Position numbers and translations under genes: made by a program. Shown here piece by piece: positions 15,512 to 22,979 of a stretch of DNA of 48,774 bases. The DNA comes from Candidatus Pacearchaeota archaeon (GTDB taxonomy: Archaea > Nanobdellota > Nanobdellia > Pacearchaeales > GW2011-AR1), in assembly GCA_019662115.1 (NCBI GenBank), contig JAIFVW010000001.1, positions 1-48,774 of the forward strand, in the 5' to 3' direction. Position 1 is the stretch's first letter; each line of letters starts with the position of its first letter. The notes under the pieces are model-generated. The model made no database searches. It was not told where the DNA came from and saw only the letters and a program-made list of their open reading frames with translations.

Positions 15512-16053
15512 TATACATTCCTCCCCGGCTTATCGGTAATGTAAATTCCATCCTGGAAAACTCTTCTGTCCCTGTTCCTTACTTTTGTCGCCTTCTCTAT
15601 ATTGGCTGCTGTCTGTCCTGCCTTTTCTCTCTCAGATGAAGTTACTGTAATTACCTGTCCTTTCACATCGACATTAACATTGTCTACTATCTCTGCAATT
15701 CTAGGCTTCTTCTCTCCTAGGAAATTGTTGATAAGAAGCTTTTTCCCTTCAATCTTAAGAGTCATAGGGAAATGTACATTCGCTGCCTGCAATGTGTAGA
15801 CAAACGGCTCGTGAAGCCCTGCAATCATGTTCCTTACGTGAGCCATGTAAGACCTTATGACCTTGATGTGATTCTTGTTTGCATCATCACATTCGAAAAC
15901 AAGATGATTCTCCTCTACTTTTGCCCTTATCGATGATACATCTATTGATTTTGAGATCTCCTGGTTTCCCTTCTTTATGACTATCTTTCTTCCCTTCACT
16001 TCACATTCAACTTCTGCTGGCAAGGGTACTTTTTCTGAAAATTTTTCTCTCAT
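15511..16053 (-). CDS. rpl6: Large ribosomal subunit protein uL6
   Basis: A 180-aa uL6, near the sarcin-ricin loop on the ribosome. It has the two repeated alpha/beta domains: VEVEC-type strand start, IRSYMAHVRNMIAGLHEPFVYTLQ linker and, in the second domain, NFLGEKKPRIAEIV. The C-terminal RNRDRRVFQDGIYITDKPGRNV is a clear signature. The start overlaps the uS8 stop by one base. Confidence 0.96.
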   Translation of the reverse strand: MREKFSEKVPLPAEVECEVKGRKIVIKKGNQEISKSIDVSSIRAKVEENHLVFECDDANKNHIKVIRSYMAHVRNMIAGLHEPFVYTLQAANVHFPMTLKIEGKKLLINNFLGEKKPRIAEIVDNVNVDVKGQVITVTSSEREKAGQTAANIEKATKVRNRDRRVFQDGIYITDKPGRNV

Positions 16054-16427
16054 TAGTAGAAATAAGCAATTAAGCTTCCTCCCAAATTCTTTTGCTGAGC
16101 GGTCTGATGAGTCATCAATCCTTGTGAGGTTGAGACAATGATTATTCCAAGATCTTTTGCAGGAAGATATCTCTTGACGTATTCTTCAAAGTTATCTACT
16201 GTAACCATATACTTAGGCTTGATTGCCCTGCATCCGTTAAGCCTTCCTACTTCAACAATCAATACTCCATTCTCAAGCTTGTAGGCCTTTACATATTCTC
16301 TAAGCTTTGCAAGAGCTAGGACTGAGAGCAACATTCGTGAATGGTGCTTAAGATGAACAGAGTGCTTTCCAGCTCTGACTGCATTCATTATCTGATTCAA
16401 TCCGTCTGATACTATATCTTGACTCAT
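16053..16427 (-). CDS. rps8: Small ribosomal subunit protein uS8
   Basis: A 124-aa uS8, a primary binder of 16S rRNA helix 21. It begins MSQDIVSDGLNQIMNAVRAGK and ends with GIIIVSTSQGLMTHQTAQQKNLGGSLIAYFY, the conserved Ser-Thr-Ser-Gln-Gly region. The ORF track start 12 codons upstream lies inside rps14; the ATG at 16427, directly after the rps14 stop, fits the family start. Confidence 0.96.
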   Translation of the reverse strand: MSQDIVSDGLNQIMNAVRAGKHSVHLKHHSRMLLSVLALAKLREYVKAYKLENGVLIVEVGRLNGCRAIKPKYMVTVDNFEEYVKRYLPAKDLGIIIVSTSQGLMTHQTAQQKNLGGSLIAYFY

Positions 16428-16428
16428 T

Positions 16429-16659
16429 TTAGCTGTATTTGTGGAAGCCGATCTCTTCAGCAATTTCCCTGAAGCACTGTCGGCATAAGTTTAGATTATA
16501 TTGTTTGAGGTGAGCGCCAAATCTTCCGCATCGCTCGCATTTCTTTGCTGCGATTCCAAATTTCCTGTCTTTTGGCTTGTTATGGCGAATGAACTTCTGC
16601 ATGACTGCAGGCTTGCTTCTTAATTGCTTCAATATCTTGTTCCAGTCGCTTGCTGTCAT
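16429..16659 (-). CDS. rps14: Small ribosomal subunit protein uS14 (zinc type)
   Basis: A 76-aa uS14 with a zinc ribbon: CERCGRFGAHLKQYNLNLCRQCFREIAEEIGFHKYS, i.e. CxxC...CxxC. The core is at the C-terminus; the first 35 residues (SDWNKILKQLRSKPAVMQKFIRHNK) extend the typical 50-56-aa archaeal protein. The start overlaps the uL5 stop by four bases. Confidence 0.95.
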   Translation of the reverse strand: MTASDWNKILKQLRSKPAVMQKFIRHNKPKDRKFGIAAKKCERCGRFGAHLKQYNLNLCRQCFREIAEEIGFHKYS

Positions 16660-17186
16660 GTGAATTCCGTCTTGAAATGAGCCTCCATAAATTTGATTAT
16701 CTCTTCCTGTGAAATGTGCTGTCTCTTCGGTATTGTTCCCTGCTTTATCTTCTTTCTCTTTACACGCAATCCTGGTCTAGCAAAAACAACCGTAATATTC
16801 ATTCCTCTTATTCCTATATCTCTATGATATTCCATTCCGGGAATTTCAATATATTCGCTTATTCCGAATGAAAAATGATTTTCAGATATCTGTTTCTTCT
16901 TTATCTGATTGTCAACAGCTCCAAGCAATCTTCTAAGAAGATCAATGGCTTCCTTTCCCCTTATTGTTACTCTGGCTCCAACTTCAAGACCTGGACTGAC
17001 ATCAAAATCAGGAATTCTTTTTTGAGAAACAAGAATCTGTGGCTTCATCGCAGAGATTACCTGAAGCAATCGCACTCCTCTCTTCAGACTGTCTTCTGTG
17101 CCTCCGACGCTTAATACTATCTTTTCAATAAATGCTTCTTTCATCCCATGAGGTGTTTGTTCTTTCATTTCAGTTTTAGCTTTCAT
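16656..17186 (-). CDS. rpl5: Large ribosomal subunit protein uL5
   Basis: A 176-aa uL5, the 5S rRNA and P-site tRNA contact protein. Diagnostic strings: EKIVLSVGGTEDSLKRGVRLLQ, KRIPDFDVSPGLEVGARVTIRG and FSFGISEYIEIPGMEYHRDIGIRGMNITVVFARPGLRVKRKK. The start overlaps by four bases the stop of an inserted unknown ORF, where other archaea have eS4 directly before uL5. Confidence 0.96.
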   Translation of the reverse strand: MKAKTEMKEQTPHGMKEAFIEKIVLSVGGTEDSLKRGVRLLQVISAMKPQILVSQKRIPDFDVSPGLEVGARVTIRGKEAIDLLRRLLGAVDNQIKKKQISENHFSFGISEYIEIPGMEYHRDIGIRGMNITVVFARPGLRVKRKKIKQGTIPKRQHISQEEIIKFMEAHFKTEFT

Positions 17187-17473
17187 AGTTCTGATCCTAC
17201 GGGGAAGGATCCTCCAATCTTGATTATTTTTGCAGCTATGCCATCCACTTCTTTCTGTACATGCTCTATAAATGGAATATATTTGTCTGGCAACTCTGAA
17301 TCCATAAATGCTCTTCCTACATTGATAGCATTTCTATAATGATATACTGCTGCTTCTGTGTGTTCATTATTTTTTGAATCTGCCATATTGGTGTCTCCTG
17401 CCTTCACATATATTTCCATCGTCCTGATAGTTCTTCCAAAGCTTATCAAATTATAACTGGCATCTAGGCTCAT
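17183..17473 (-). CDS. Unknown ORF embedded between eS4 and uL5
   Basis: A 96-aa unrecognised protein inserted between the eS4 and uL5 genes. It is predicted mostly helical: NNEHTEAAVYHYRNAINVGRAF followed by KYIPFIEHVQKEVDGIAAKIIK, reminiscent of a helical hairpin, with no basic tract and no cysteine. Both ends overlap the neighbouring ribosomal genes by four bases (ATGA), so it is embedded in the operon and probably translationally coupled. Function unknown. Confidence 0.72.
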   Translation of the reverse strand: MSLDASYNLISFGRTIRTMEIYVKAGDTNMADSKNNEHTEAAVYHYRNAINVGRAFMDSELPDKYIPFIEHVQKEVDGIAAKIIKIGGSFPVGSEL

Positions 17474-18087
17474 AGTACTGCCATCCTATTCTGTTCAAGC
17501 TCTGCAACAGAATCATCAAATTTGATTGAAACAACATGATCTTTGACACCCTCGATTTTTCCTTTCATTCCCTTATATCTTCCAGAGAATACAAAAGCAG
17601 ACTTTCCTTTCTCCAGAGAGACATGCTTCTTTATTTTTCCTGCGAAATCAATATAGAATGAGTCTCCAACTTTTACATTTCCTGGGGAAATAAGTGTTGA
17701 TCCGTCGTGAAGATGAAGCTGGACCTTTCCCTTGCTTACAAGTTTCTTCCCAACTACCTTGCATAACCTCTCATGAGACTTTGTCTCCTCGAATGCGAAT
17801 TTTCCTGTTGTAAGAAGAGTAAGCTGATAGCTCTTTCCTGCCTCGAATATATGGAATAGCTTTATGCTTTCCCTGTAATCATATACTGTCCTTCCGTTTA
17901 TCTTAAGCAACTTCTCTTTTATCATCTCTCGAACTTCCTTTGCAGTTCTTGCAAGCTTAAGCATATCTCGGACTGCAATAACTACAGGAACAGAATTCTG
18001 GACGCTCTCAATAGCTCTTGCTACATATTTTGTTCCCTTTCTTGGGATTGGTAATCTAGTGCTTGTTTCCTGCCTTGTCTGATGCAT
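17470..18087 (-). CDS. rps4e: Small ribosomal subunit protein eS4
   Basis: A 205-aa eS4 with the N-terminal TRLPIPRKGTKYVARA, an S4-like domain (VREMIKEKLLKINGRTVYDYRES) and a C-terminal KOW segment (FVFSGRYKGMKGKIEGVKDHVVSIKF). The ORF track start at 18120 is longer; I prefer the ATG at 18087 (MHQTRQETSTRLPIPRKG) by family alignment. Even so it overlaps the end of rpl24 by 32 bases, in another frame. Confidence 0.93.
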   Translation of the reverse strand: MHQTRQETSTRLPIPRKGTKYVARAIESVQNSVPVVIAVRDMLKLARTAKEVREMIKEKLLKINGRTVYDYRESIKLFHIFEAGKSYQLTLLTTGKFAFEETKSHERLCKVVGKKLVSKGKVQLHLHDGSTLISPGNVKVGDSFYIDFAGKIKKHVSLEKGKSAFVFSGRYKGMKGKIEGVKDHVVSIKFDDSVAELEQNRMAVL

Positions 18088-18502
18088 GTTTTGGTTTCTC
18101 CTTTGATTCTTTTTTCTCACTCTTTTGATTATTCGCTTCTGTAATTCTCTTCTTGTCGTCCAATACCAATGTCTCTATAAGAAGAACACTTGGATCAAAG
18201 TAGACGTTGACTTTTGTTCCATCTTTCTTTGTCCTTTGAATTCCTTCAAGGGCAACTCGTGATCTTTTAACGTTGACAGAAGTGACTTTGGCTTTTTTCT
18301 TTCTAAAGCTTCCGCGCATGACAAGCACCTCATCCCCTTTCCTGAGGGGAAGACTTCTCTTGCCATGTTTTTGGCGTAAAAGCTTGGATAGATGAGCGCT
18401 TAAAAACTTATGCCTGATATGAAGAGGAGCGTTATGCCTATACTTTCTCTGCTTCCTTACCTGAGAGCTTGATAACCATGATGTTGAAAATTCTGATTTC
18501 AT
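18056..18502 (-). CDS. rpl24: Large ribosomal subunit protein uL24
   Basis: A 148-aa uL24. The core SSSQVRKQRKYRHNAPLHIRHKFLSAHLS and the KOW motif RKGDEVLVMRGSFRKKKAKVTSV with GIQRTKKDGTKVNVYFDPS are diagnostic. A C-terminal Lys/Glu-rich tail of about 25 residues is added. The ATG at 18502 (MKSEFSTSW) is chosen over the upstream start, which would lie inside the preceding ORF; it follows that ORF's stop by one base. Confidence 0.95.
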   Translation of the reverse strand: MKSEFSTSWLSSSQVRKQRKYRHNAPLHIRHKFLSAHLSKLLRQKHGKRSLPLRKGDEVLVMRGSFRKKKAKVTSVNVKRSRVALEGIQRTKKDGTKVNVYFDPSVLLIETLVLDDKKRITEANNQKSEKKESKEKPKHASDKAGNKH

Positions 18503-18503
18503 G

Positions 18504-18818
18504 TTAATTGTTACCTTCCAAACGTCCTGCTGCAATTTGAGCTAGAGAAACGATTTCATTTCCACACTTCCTCAGTTGACGGCTCACGAGAGAGATAAGC
18601 TCATCATAATGCGAGGGCAGAGGTTGACTCATGAAGTCTACTATAAGTTCCCTTAGATCATCATAGCGCAATAGTTCCTTGCCAGGAAGATCAACGTCCG
18701 CGTTCATCCGCATTCTATATTCTCGTATTTTACTATCTTGCTTTTCAAGCGCGGCCATTATATTTGCAAAAGCGCTATAATTTCTACTCATTTGGGGATA
18801 TTCCTTTTCAGTTTTCAT
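18504..18818 (-). CDS. Unknown ORF embedded between uL14 and uL24 (second of two)
   Basis: A 104-aa unrecognised helical protein (NYSAFANIMAALEKQDSKIREYRMRM, YDDLRELIVDFMSQPLPSHYDELISLVSRQL). It is rich in Arg, Glu and Leu with one Cys, and has no signal peptide. It starts by overlapping the stop of its neighbour by four bases and ends one base before rpl24. Together with the next entry it forms a two-gene cassette in the position where archaea have uL14 followed directly by uL24. Confidence 0.7.
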   Translation of the reverse strand: MKTEKEYPQMSRNYSAFANIMAALEKQDSKIREYRMRMNADVDLPGKELLRYDDLRELIVDFMSQPLPSHYDELISLVSRQLRKCGNEIVSLAQIAAGRLEGNN

Positions 18819-19153
18819 GCTGCAACTCCTGTACTTTTATTAACATTGTTGGAAAGCTCTAAAGCGGAATTGTATTTTCCTTGGGCGAGGTCAATAAGCT
18901 GCTGCTCTTCAGGGGGAAGAGGGTTTGAAGGATCATAGTTAGGGTCTGTTCTAAATAAATAGCTAAGTGAGTCATGACGTATTGTATCAACAAGCAATCT
19001 TGCATGTCCTAGATGGCCTGTCTGTATCATATAGTCAAGTTGAGTCATTAGTTGCGCATATTTGCTAGAGTGCTCAGACATCTTTCCTGATTGATGCAGT
19101 GCTGTAAATCTGTCGCATTCTGCAAGAACCTCTTCAAATGTAAGTGGTTTCAT
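18815..19153 (-). CDS. Unknown ORF embedded between uL14 and uL24 (first of two)
   Basis: A 112-aa unrecognised protein, predicted all-helical with an acidic balance (PLTFEEVLAECDRFTALHQ, YAQLMTQLDYMIQTGHLGHARLLVDTIRH, PLPPEEQQLIDLAQGKYNSALELS). The ORF track extends it into rpl14; the ATG at 19153 overlaps the rpl14 stop (TAATG) and is the better start. The helix-turn-helix repeats could be TPR-like, which I cannot confirm. No ribosomal-protein features are visible. Confidence 0.7.
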   Translation of the reverse strand: MKPLTFEEVLAECDRFTALHQSGKMSEHSSKYAQLMTQLDYMIQTGHLGHARLLVDTIRHDSLSYLFRTDPNYDPSNPLPPEEQQLIDLAQGKYNSALELSNNVNKSTGVAA

Positions 19154-19554
19154 TATAATACTGCCTCCGCAATCTTTGCAACCTGAGCCCATCTCTCATG
19201 CACTTCCCTTGAGACTGGTCCTTTAATCTGAGTTCCTTTTGGATTTCCCTTCTCATCTTTCAATAATGCAACAGCATTATCTTCGAAGCATACTCTTTCC
19301 CCGGTCTTTCTCCTGTAGGGCTTTCTCTGTCGAATAACAACTGCATCAAATACCTGCCCTTTCATGTCTGGCTTTCCAGCTCGGACTGAAACCTTAACCC
19401 AGTCAGCCATCTTTGCATACTGCTGTCTTCCTTTCTTTGATTTTCCGTGCTTTACGCTAACTATCTTTACAATTCTAGCTCCAGAATTGTCTGCAGCTAC
19501 AACATAGCTTCCCAGATTTAATCCTCGTGTTGCCCTTGCATTAATTGCCTTCAT
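19153..19554 (-). CDS. rpl14: Large ribosomal subunit protein uL14
   Basis: A 133-aa uL14. The strings LNLGSYVVAADNSGARIVKIVSV, GDXV-like DWVKVSVRAGKPDMKGQVFDAVVIRQRKPYRRKTGERVCFEDNAVALL and the C-terminal GPVSREVHERWAQVAKIAEAVL match the archaeal protein. The start overlaps the uS17 stop by four bases. Confidence 0.97.
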   Translation of the reverse strand: MKAINARATRGLNLGSYVVAADNSGARIVKIVSVKHGKSKKGRQQYAKMADWVKVSVRAGKPDMKGQVFDAVVIRQRKPYRRKTGERVCFEDNAVALLKDEKGNPKGTQIKGPVSREVHERWAQVAKIAEAVL

Positions 19555-19880
19555 GCTTTTGCCTCCTTAATATTTTGAGGAGATCTAACTTTCTTTACAA
19601 CCATGAAATGAATTATCTTGCTTAGCGGCCTGCATTCTCTTATCTGAATGTAGTCTCCTACATTGATGTCCATGCCTTCAGGAAGTCTTGCATGCAATCT
19701 TGTCTGTTTCTTGTAGAAACTCTTATACTTCTGAACATAGATTGTCCTTTCGAATTCAATTACAACTCTAGTTGGGAACTTCTTTGTCACGAAACCCTCG
19801 AATATTCTTCCTCGAGTTCCTACTAAAAAGTCTGATCTTGTTTCCTTCTTCTCTACTTGCTTTTGTGGTTTCTTTGCCAT
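19551..19880 (-). CDS. rps17: Small ribosomal subunit protein uS17
   Basis: A 109-aa archaeal uS17: GRIFEGFVTKKFPTRVVIEFERTIYVQKYKSFYKKQTRLHARLPEGMDINVGDYIQIRECRPLSKIIHFMVVKKV. It follows the aIF1 gene with one base between. In many archaea the RNase P subunit gene rpp29 lies between these two; it is absent here. Confidence 0.97.
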   Translation of the reverse strand: MAKKPQKQVEKKETRSDFLVGTRGRIFEGFVTKKFPTRVVIEFERTIYVQKYKSFYKKQTRLHARLPEGMDINVGDYIQIRECRPLSKIIHFMVVKKVRSPQNIKEAKA

Positions 19881-19881
19881 G

Positions 19882-20181
19882 TTAATCTGAAATTGAATCC
19901 TCCGGGAATCCCATCTTCACCAAAACCGCTCGAACGCTTTTCTTGTGGTTTCCCTGAAGTTCGATGATTCCGTCCTTGACCGTTCCCCCGCATGCAAGCT
20001 CTTCCTTGAGCTTTTTTGCGGTTGCCTTAATATCAAGGCTCTTGTCGAAGCCTGAAACAAGGGTGATTATCTTTCCATATCTTCTTGATACAGTAGATAC
20101 GCTGATCTTCTGGTCGCTCTTTGCGATTTCCTCCAAAACATCCTCTTCATTCGGAAGGCCGAATCTGGGGTCTATATCCAT
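19882..20181 (-). CDS. Translation initiation factor aIF1 (SUI1)
   Basis: A 99-aa SUI1-domain protein that controls start-codon selection on the small subunit. The core RRYGKIITLVSGFDKSLDIKATAKKLKEELACGGTVKDGIIELQGNHKKSVRAVLVKMGFPED is complete, with the usual CGGTVKDG loop. The start overlaps the uL29 stop by one base. SUI1 between uL29 and uS17 is normal for archaea. Confidence 0.96.
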   Translation of the reverse strand: MDIDPRFGLPNEEDVLEEIAKSDQKISVSTVSRRYGKIITLVSGFDKSLDIKATAKKLKEELACGGTVKDGIIELQGNHKKSVRAVLVKMGFPEDSISD

Positions 20182-20372
20182 TATTTCGTCTTCACCTCCT
20201 GATTTGTGAATGTCATTATTCTTGCTATAGCTCTCTTTATTTCCCTGGTTTTTGCATTTGTCTTGTTTGCTCCTACCTGAGATTTTATCAGTTCCATCTT
20301 TAGTTCCTTAAGTTTTGATTTCTTTTCCTCAGTGCTCATTTTCTTTGCGTCTTTTGCTTTTAATACTGCCAT
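20181..20372 (-). CDS. rpl29: Large ribosomal subunit protein uL29
   Basis: A 63-aa uL29, at the ribosomal exit-tunnel rim where SRP binds. Two helices: STEEKKSKLKELKMELIKSQVGA and KTREIKRAIARIMTFTNQE, the second being the family signature. The start abuts the uS3 stop. Confidence 0.94.
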   Translation of the reverse strand: MAVLKAKDAKKMSTEEKKSKLKELKMELIKSQVGANKTNAKTREIKRAIARIMTFTNQEVKTK

Positions 20373-21046
20373 TATCTTTTTCCTCCCTTCTTTGCCTTAG
20401 GCTCTGGGATTATATCTTTGGTTGCTGCGGAAAGCCTTACTTTAGCTCTCATTGCTTCATCAACAACAATTCTATCGTGAATATGCGCGTTTGGAGGCAA
20501 GATGCTGACTGAAATTCCTACAACTCCTGGAAGAGTTATTGCCTGAGACATTGCCCTGTCAACAACTTTTGCAGGGTCTCCTGTCTTTTTAAGATAGCCT
20601 TGAGAGAATCTCCAGCTTCTGGCTCTTTCTGAAGGTAATTTTCCTGCTAATACTATTTCTGCCCCCATGGCTCCCATCTTCATTATCTCCTGAAGCATCT
20701 TGTATGCAATAACCTTGAATTTCAATGATCCTTTCCTTTCCAAAAGCAATGCAATCTCATCAGCAACAAGCTGTGCATCTAATAAAGGCTCCATTATCTC
20801 TCGAATCTCAATATGAGGATTGTCAAGCTTGAATCTTTTCTTCAATACTCTTGTTAACTCATCAATTTTTTCCCCTCTTCTTCCAATTACTAGTCCTGGT
20901 TTGCTTGTAGCAATGATTATTTTTTCTCCAACTGGAGTGTATTCAATTCCAACTGTACTGATTCTTCCTTTTCCTAGCTCTCGCTTGATGTATTCTTTCA
21001 CTCCTAATTCTTCTTTCTTGAATGCAACGAACTTTTTCTCTTCCAT
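20372..21046 (-). CDS. rps3: Small ribosomal subunit protein uS3
   Basis: A 224-aa uS3 at the mRNA entry channel. The KH domain GEKIIIATSKPGLVIGRRGEKIDELTRVLKK and the C-terminal MKMGAMGAEIVLAGKLPSERARSWRFSQGYLKKTGDPA are diagnostic. The tail is short and basic. The start abuts the uL22 stop. Confidence 0.97.
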   Translation of the reverse strand: MEEKKFVAFKKEELGVKEYIKRELGKGRISTVGIEYTPVGEKIIIATSKPGLVIGRRGEKIDELTRVLKKRFKLDNPHIEIREIMEPLLDAQLVADEIALLLERKGSLKFKVIAYKMLQEIMKMGAMGAEIVLAGKLPSERARSWRFSQGYLKKTGDPAKVVDRAMSQAITLPGVVGISVSILPPNAHIHDRIVVDEAMRAKVRLSAATKDIIPEPKAKKGGKR

Positions 21047-21636
21047 TATGATTTCATCTCCTGAGCCTTTATAAGTACGTTGGTTCGCTTTCCTCTTACT
21101 CCACCACGACGCTGAGGCCTTGATGCCCAGCTTGATGAAGATAATTCAATCTTTGTCTTGTCAATGTCCATTCCATTTACTATTGCATTTCCCTTCAATC
21201 CTTTCAATAGAGTAATGAACAGTTTTGAAGCATTTACAGGATATCTTCCTGACATCATTCCCTTTCCCTTTCTATGTGGTATTTCCCCTTTGAATGGAAC
21301 TGCTCTCTTCATCTTTATGACCTGCTCCAGATCTCGGATCGCAGCATCAATGGTCTTTCCCTTGATGAAGCTTGAGATATACATGCAGTGCTTCTTTGAG
21401 GCATGCATTCCAAGACCATGTGCAATAGCAAAGTCTTTCTTTGGAACTTTAGGAACCTCTTTCTTGACTTCTGCTGGCTTGTGCTCATGCTTTTCCTTAT
21501 TATCATGTGTGTGCTCTGTCTTCTGCTCTTCCTTTTTATCTTCTTTCTTTTCAGGATGAGCATGCTCGTGCACTGCTGGCTTTGGCTGTGGAGTGTCCTT
21601 CTTGGCGTGTGATTGTACTGTATTTGTTCTTTCCAT
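21046..21636 (-). CDS. rpl22: Large ribosomal subunit protein uL22 with His-rich N-terminal extension
   Basis: A 196-aa uL22, which lines the exit tunnel. The core begins near residue 68 (FAIAHGLGMHASKKHCMYISSFIKGKTIDAAIRDLEQVI) and ends with PQRRGGVRGKRTNVLIK, the tunnel hairpin and tail. Before it is a low-complexity Lys/Glu/His extension of about 67 residues with eight histidines in HEHAH, HTH and HEH groups. Such an extension is unusual for uL22; metal binding is possible but only inferred. The start is one base after the uS19 stop. Confidence 0.95.
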   Translation of the reverse strand: MERTNTVQSHAKKDTPQPKPAVHEHAHPEKKEDKKEEQKTEHTHDNKEKHEHKPAEVKKEVPKVPKKDFAIAHGLGMHASKKHCMYISSFIKGKTIDAAIRDLEQVIKMKRAVPFKGEIPHRKGKGMMSGRYPVNASKLFITLLKGLKGNAIVNGMDIDKTKIELSSSSWASRPQRRGGVRGKRTNVLIKAQEMKS

Positions 21637-21637
21637 T

Positions 21638-22039
21638 TTACTTCTTCTGAGCTCTTGAGCTCTTTGTTGCTCCTATTCCTGCAGCGCTGTGCTTGACTGT
21701 TCCTGTTGAAGGGGAGAATTCTCCTAATCTATGACCTATCATTTGTGAGCTTATCTGAACCTCAACGAATTGCTTTCCGTTGTAGACTCCAATTGAGAAT
21801 CCAACAAGCTTAGGAACAATAACAATATCTCTCAAATGAGTCTTTATCTTCTTGTTCTTTGCTTTGTATTTCTCGCATCGCTTTATGAATTCTTCAACAA
21901 CCTCAAAGTGGCGCAGTATAGATCTTCTGCTTCTTGCAGGAAGATATTTTGCTGACTCTCGCACATCTAGAGATTTCAAATGCTCTAGAGTCTTTCCCCT
22001 TATCAAAGGTTCTTTTGTTCTCTGTACTTCCTCAGCCAT
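21638..22039 (-). CDS. rps19: Small ribosomal subunit protein uS19
   Basis: A 133-aa uS19 of the small-subunit head. The strings RSRRSILRHFEVVEEFIKRCEKYKAKNKKIKTHLRDIVIVPKLVGFSIGVYNGKQFVEVQISSQMIGHRLGEFSPST are the full family signature, archaeal form. The start abuts the uL2 stop. Confidence 0.97.
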   Translation of the reverse strand: MAEEVQRTKEPLIRGKTLEHLKSLDVRESAKYLPARSRRSILRHFEVVEEFIKRCEKYKAKNKKIKTHLRDIVIVPKLVGFSIGVYNGKQFVEVQISSQMIGHRLGEFSPSTGTVKHSAAGIGATKSSRAQKK

Positions 22040-22737
22040 TACTTGCGCCTCCCTGTTCGGCTTGGTCTAATATGTCCTACTCTGCTTCCTGGAGGAGCGT
22101 TTCTCTTGGCAATCTTTGACTTGATTCTCTTTCCTCTACCAGATCCAAATGGATGATCAATTGCGTTCATCTTTACTGCAGAGGTTCTAGGCCATAACTT
22201 ATTTCTTGTCTTCATCTTCCAGAACTTTCTTCCTGCTGTTATGAATGGTTTCATTGTTCTTCCCTCTCCTGCAATCACTCCAACTGTGACACGGCAGTCG
22301 CCTGATAGTATTAGTTCCTTCTTGCTTGGCATGATTACTGAAACTTTATTGTGCTCATGCTTCTTTGCAACGGTAGCGCTTGATCCTCCAACACGGATCA
22401 TTTTTCCACCGTCTCCAGGATTATTTTCAATATTGTAAATATGAGTTCCTGCAGGAACATTCTTTAGCATGAGGATGTTTCCATCTTTTATTTCTAGTGC
22501 GTTGATAGTTAGTTTCTGTCCCACTACTGCGCCTTTGAATGCAGGGTTGATAAATGCTTCATTTCCTATCTGCACTCTCATCAATGGAGCGGTGTGACCT
22601 GCTGAATGAATCAAACTTACTATCTCTGCCTCTCCGTCATGCATCGGATACTTTATCTTATGCATGAATGCCTTTCTTCTTACTCGGTAGGATAAGCTTC
22701 CCTTACCTCGTGCCTGTGATATAATTCTTTTTCCCAT
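22039..22737 (-). CDS. rpl2: Large ribosomal subunit protein uL2
   Basis: A 232-aa uL2, close to the peptidyl-transferase centre. It shows GSLSYRVRRKAFMHKIKYP, GAVVGQKLTINALEIKDGNILMLKNVPAGTHIYNIEN and the functional loop SAVKMNAIDHPFGSGRGKR with the conserved Asp-His-Pro. The start abuts the uL23 stop. Confidence 0.97.
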   Translation of the reverse strand: MGKRIISQARGKGSLSYRVRRKAFMHKIKYPMHDGEAEIVSLIHSAGHTAPLMRVQIGNEAFINPAFKGAVVGQKLTINALEIKDGNILMLKNVPAGTHIYNIENNPGDGGKMIRVGGSSATVAKKHEHNKVSVIMPSKKELILSGDCRVTVGVIAGEGRTMKPFITAGRKFWKMKTRNKLWPRTSAVKMNAIDHPFGSGRGKRIKSKIAKRNAPPGSRVGHIRPSRTGRRK

Positions 22738-22979
22738 TAGATCATTCCCAGCTTGGTAGCTATATCAATTGCCGGGTTCTCCTTCTTAAGTTTAACGAAT
22801 GCGAATTTCTTGTTGTTTCTAATTAGTGTTCTAACTGCCTGGACTTTAACAGAGAATACAGATTCAACCTCTTTTTTTATTTCATCCTTGTTTATTCTTC
22901 TTTCTGTCTCGAACAATAGAGTGTTATCTACGTCGATAAGCTTTACTGCTTTTTCAGAAGTTACAGGCCTAAGCAACAT
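22737..22979 (-). CDS. rpl23: Large ribosomal subunit protein uL23
   Basis: An 80-aa uL23 at the exit-tunnel opening, docking site for SRP. It starts LLRPVTSEKAVKLIDVDNTLLFE and carries NKDEIKKEVESVFSVKVQAVRTLI, the family core. The start overlaps the end of rpl4 by 11 bases. Confidence 0.96.
   Translation of the reverse strand: MLLRPVTSEKAVKLIDVDNTLLFETERRINKDEIKKEVESVFSVKVQAVRTLIRNNKKFAFVKLKKENPAIDIATKLGMI

Noticed and set aside
21158-21559. 133-aa plus-strand ORF
   Set aside because: Antisense to rpl22; a shadow of its codon bias and low-complexity extension.
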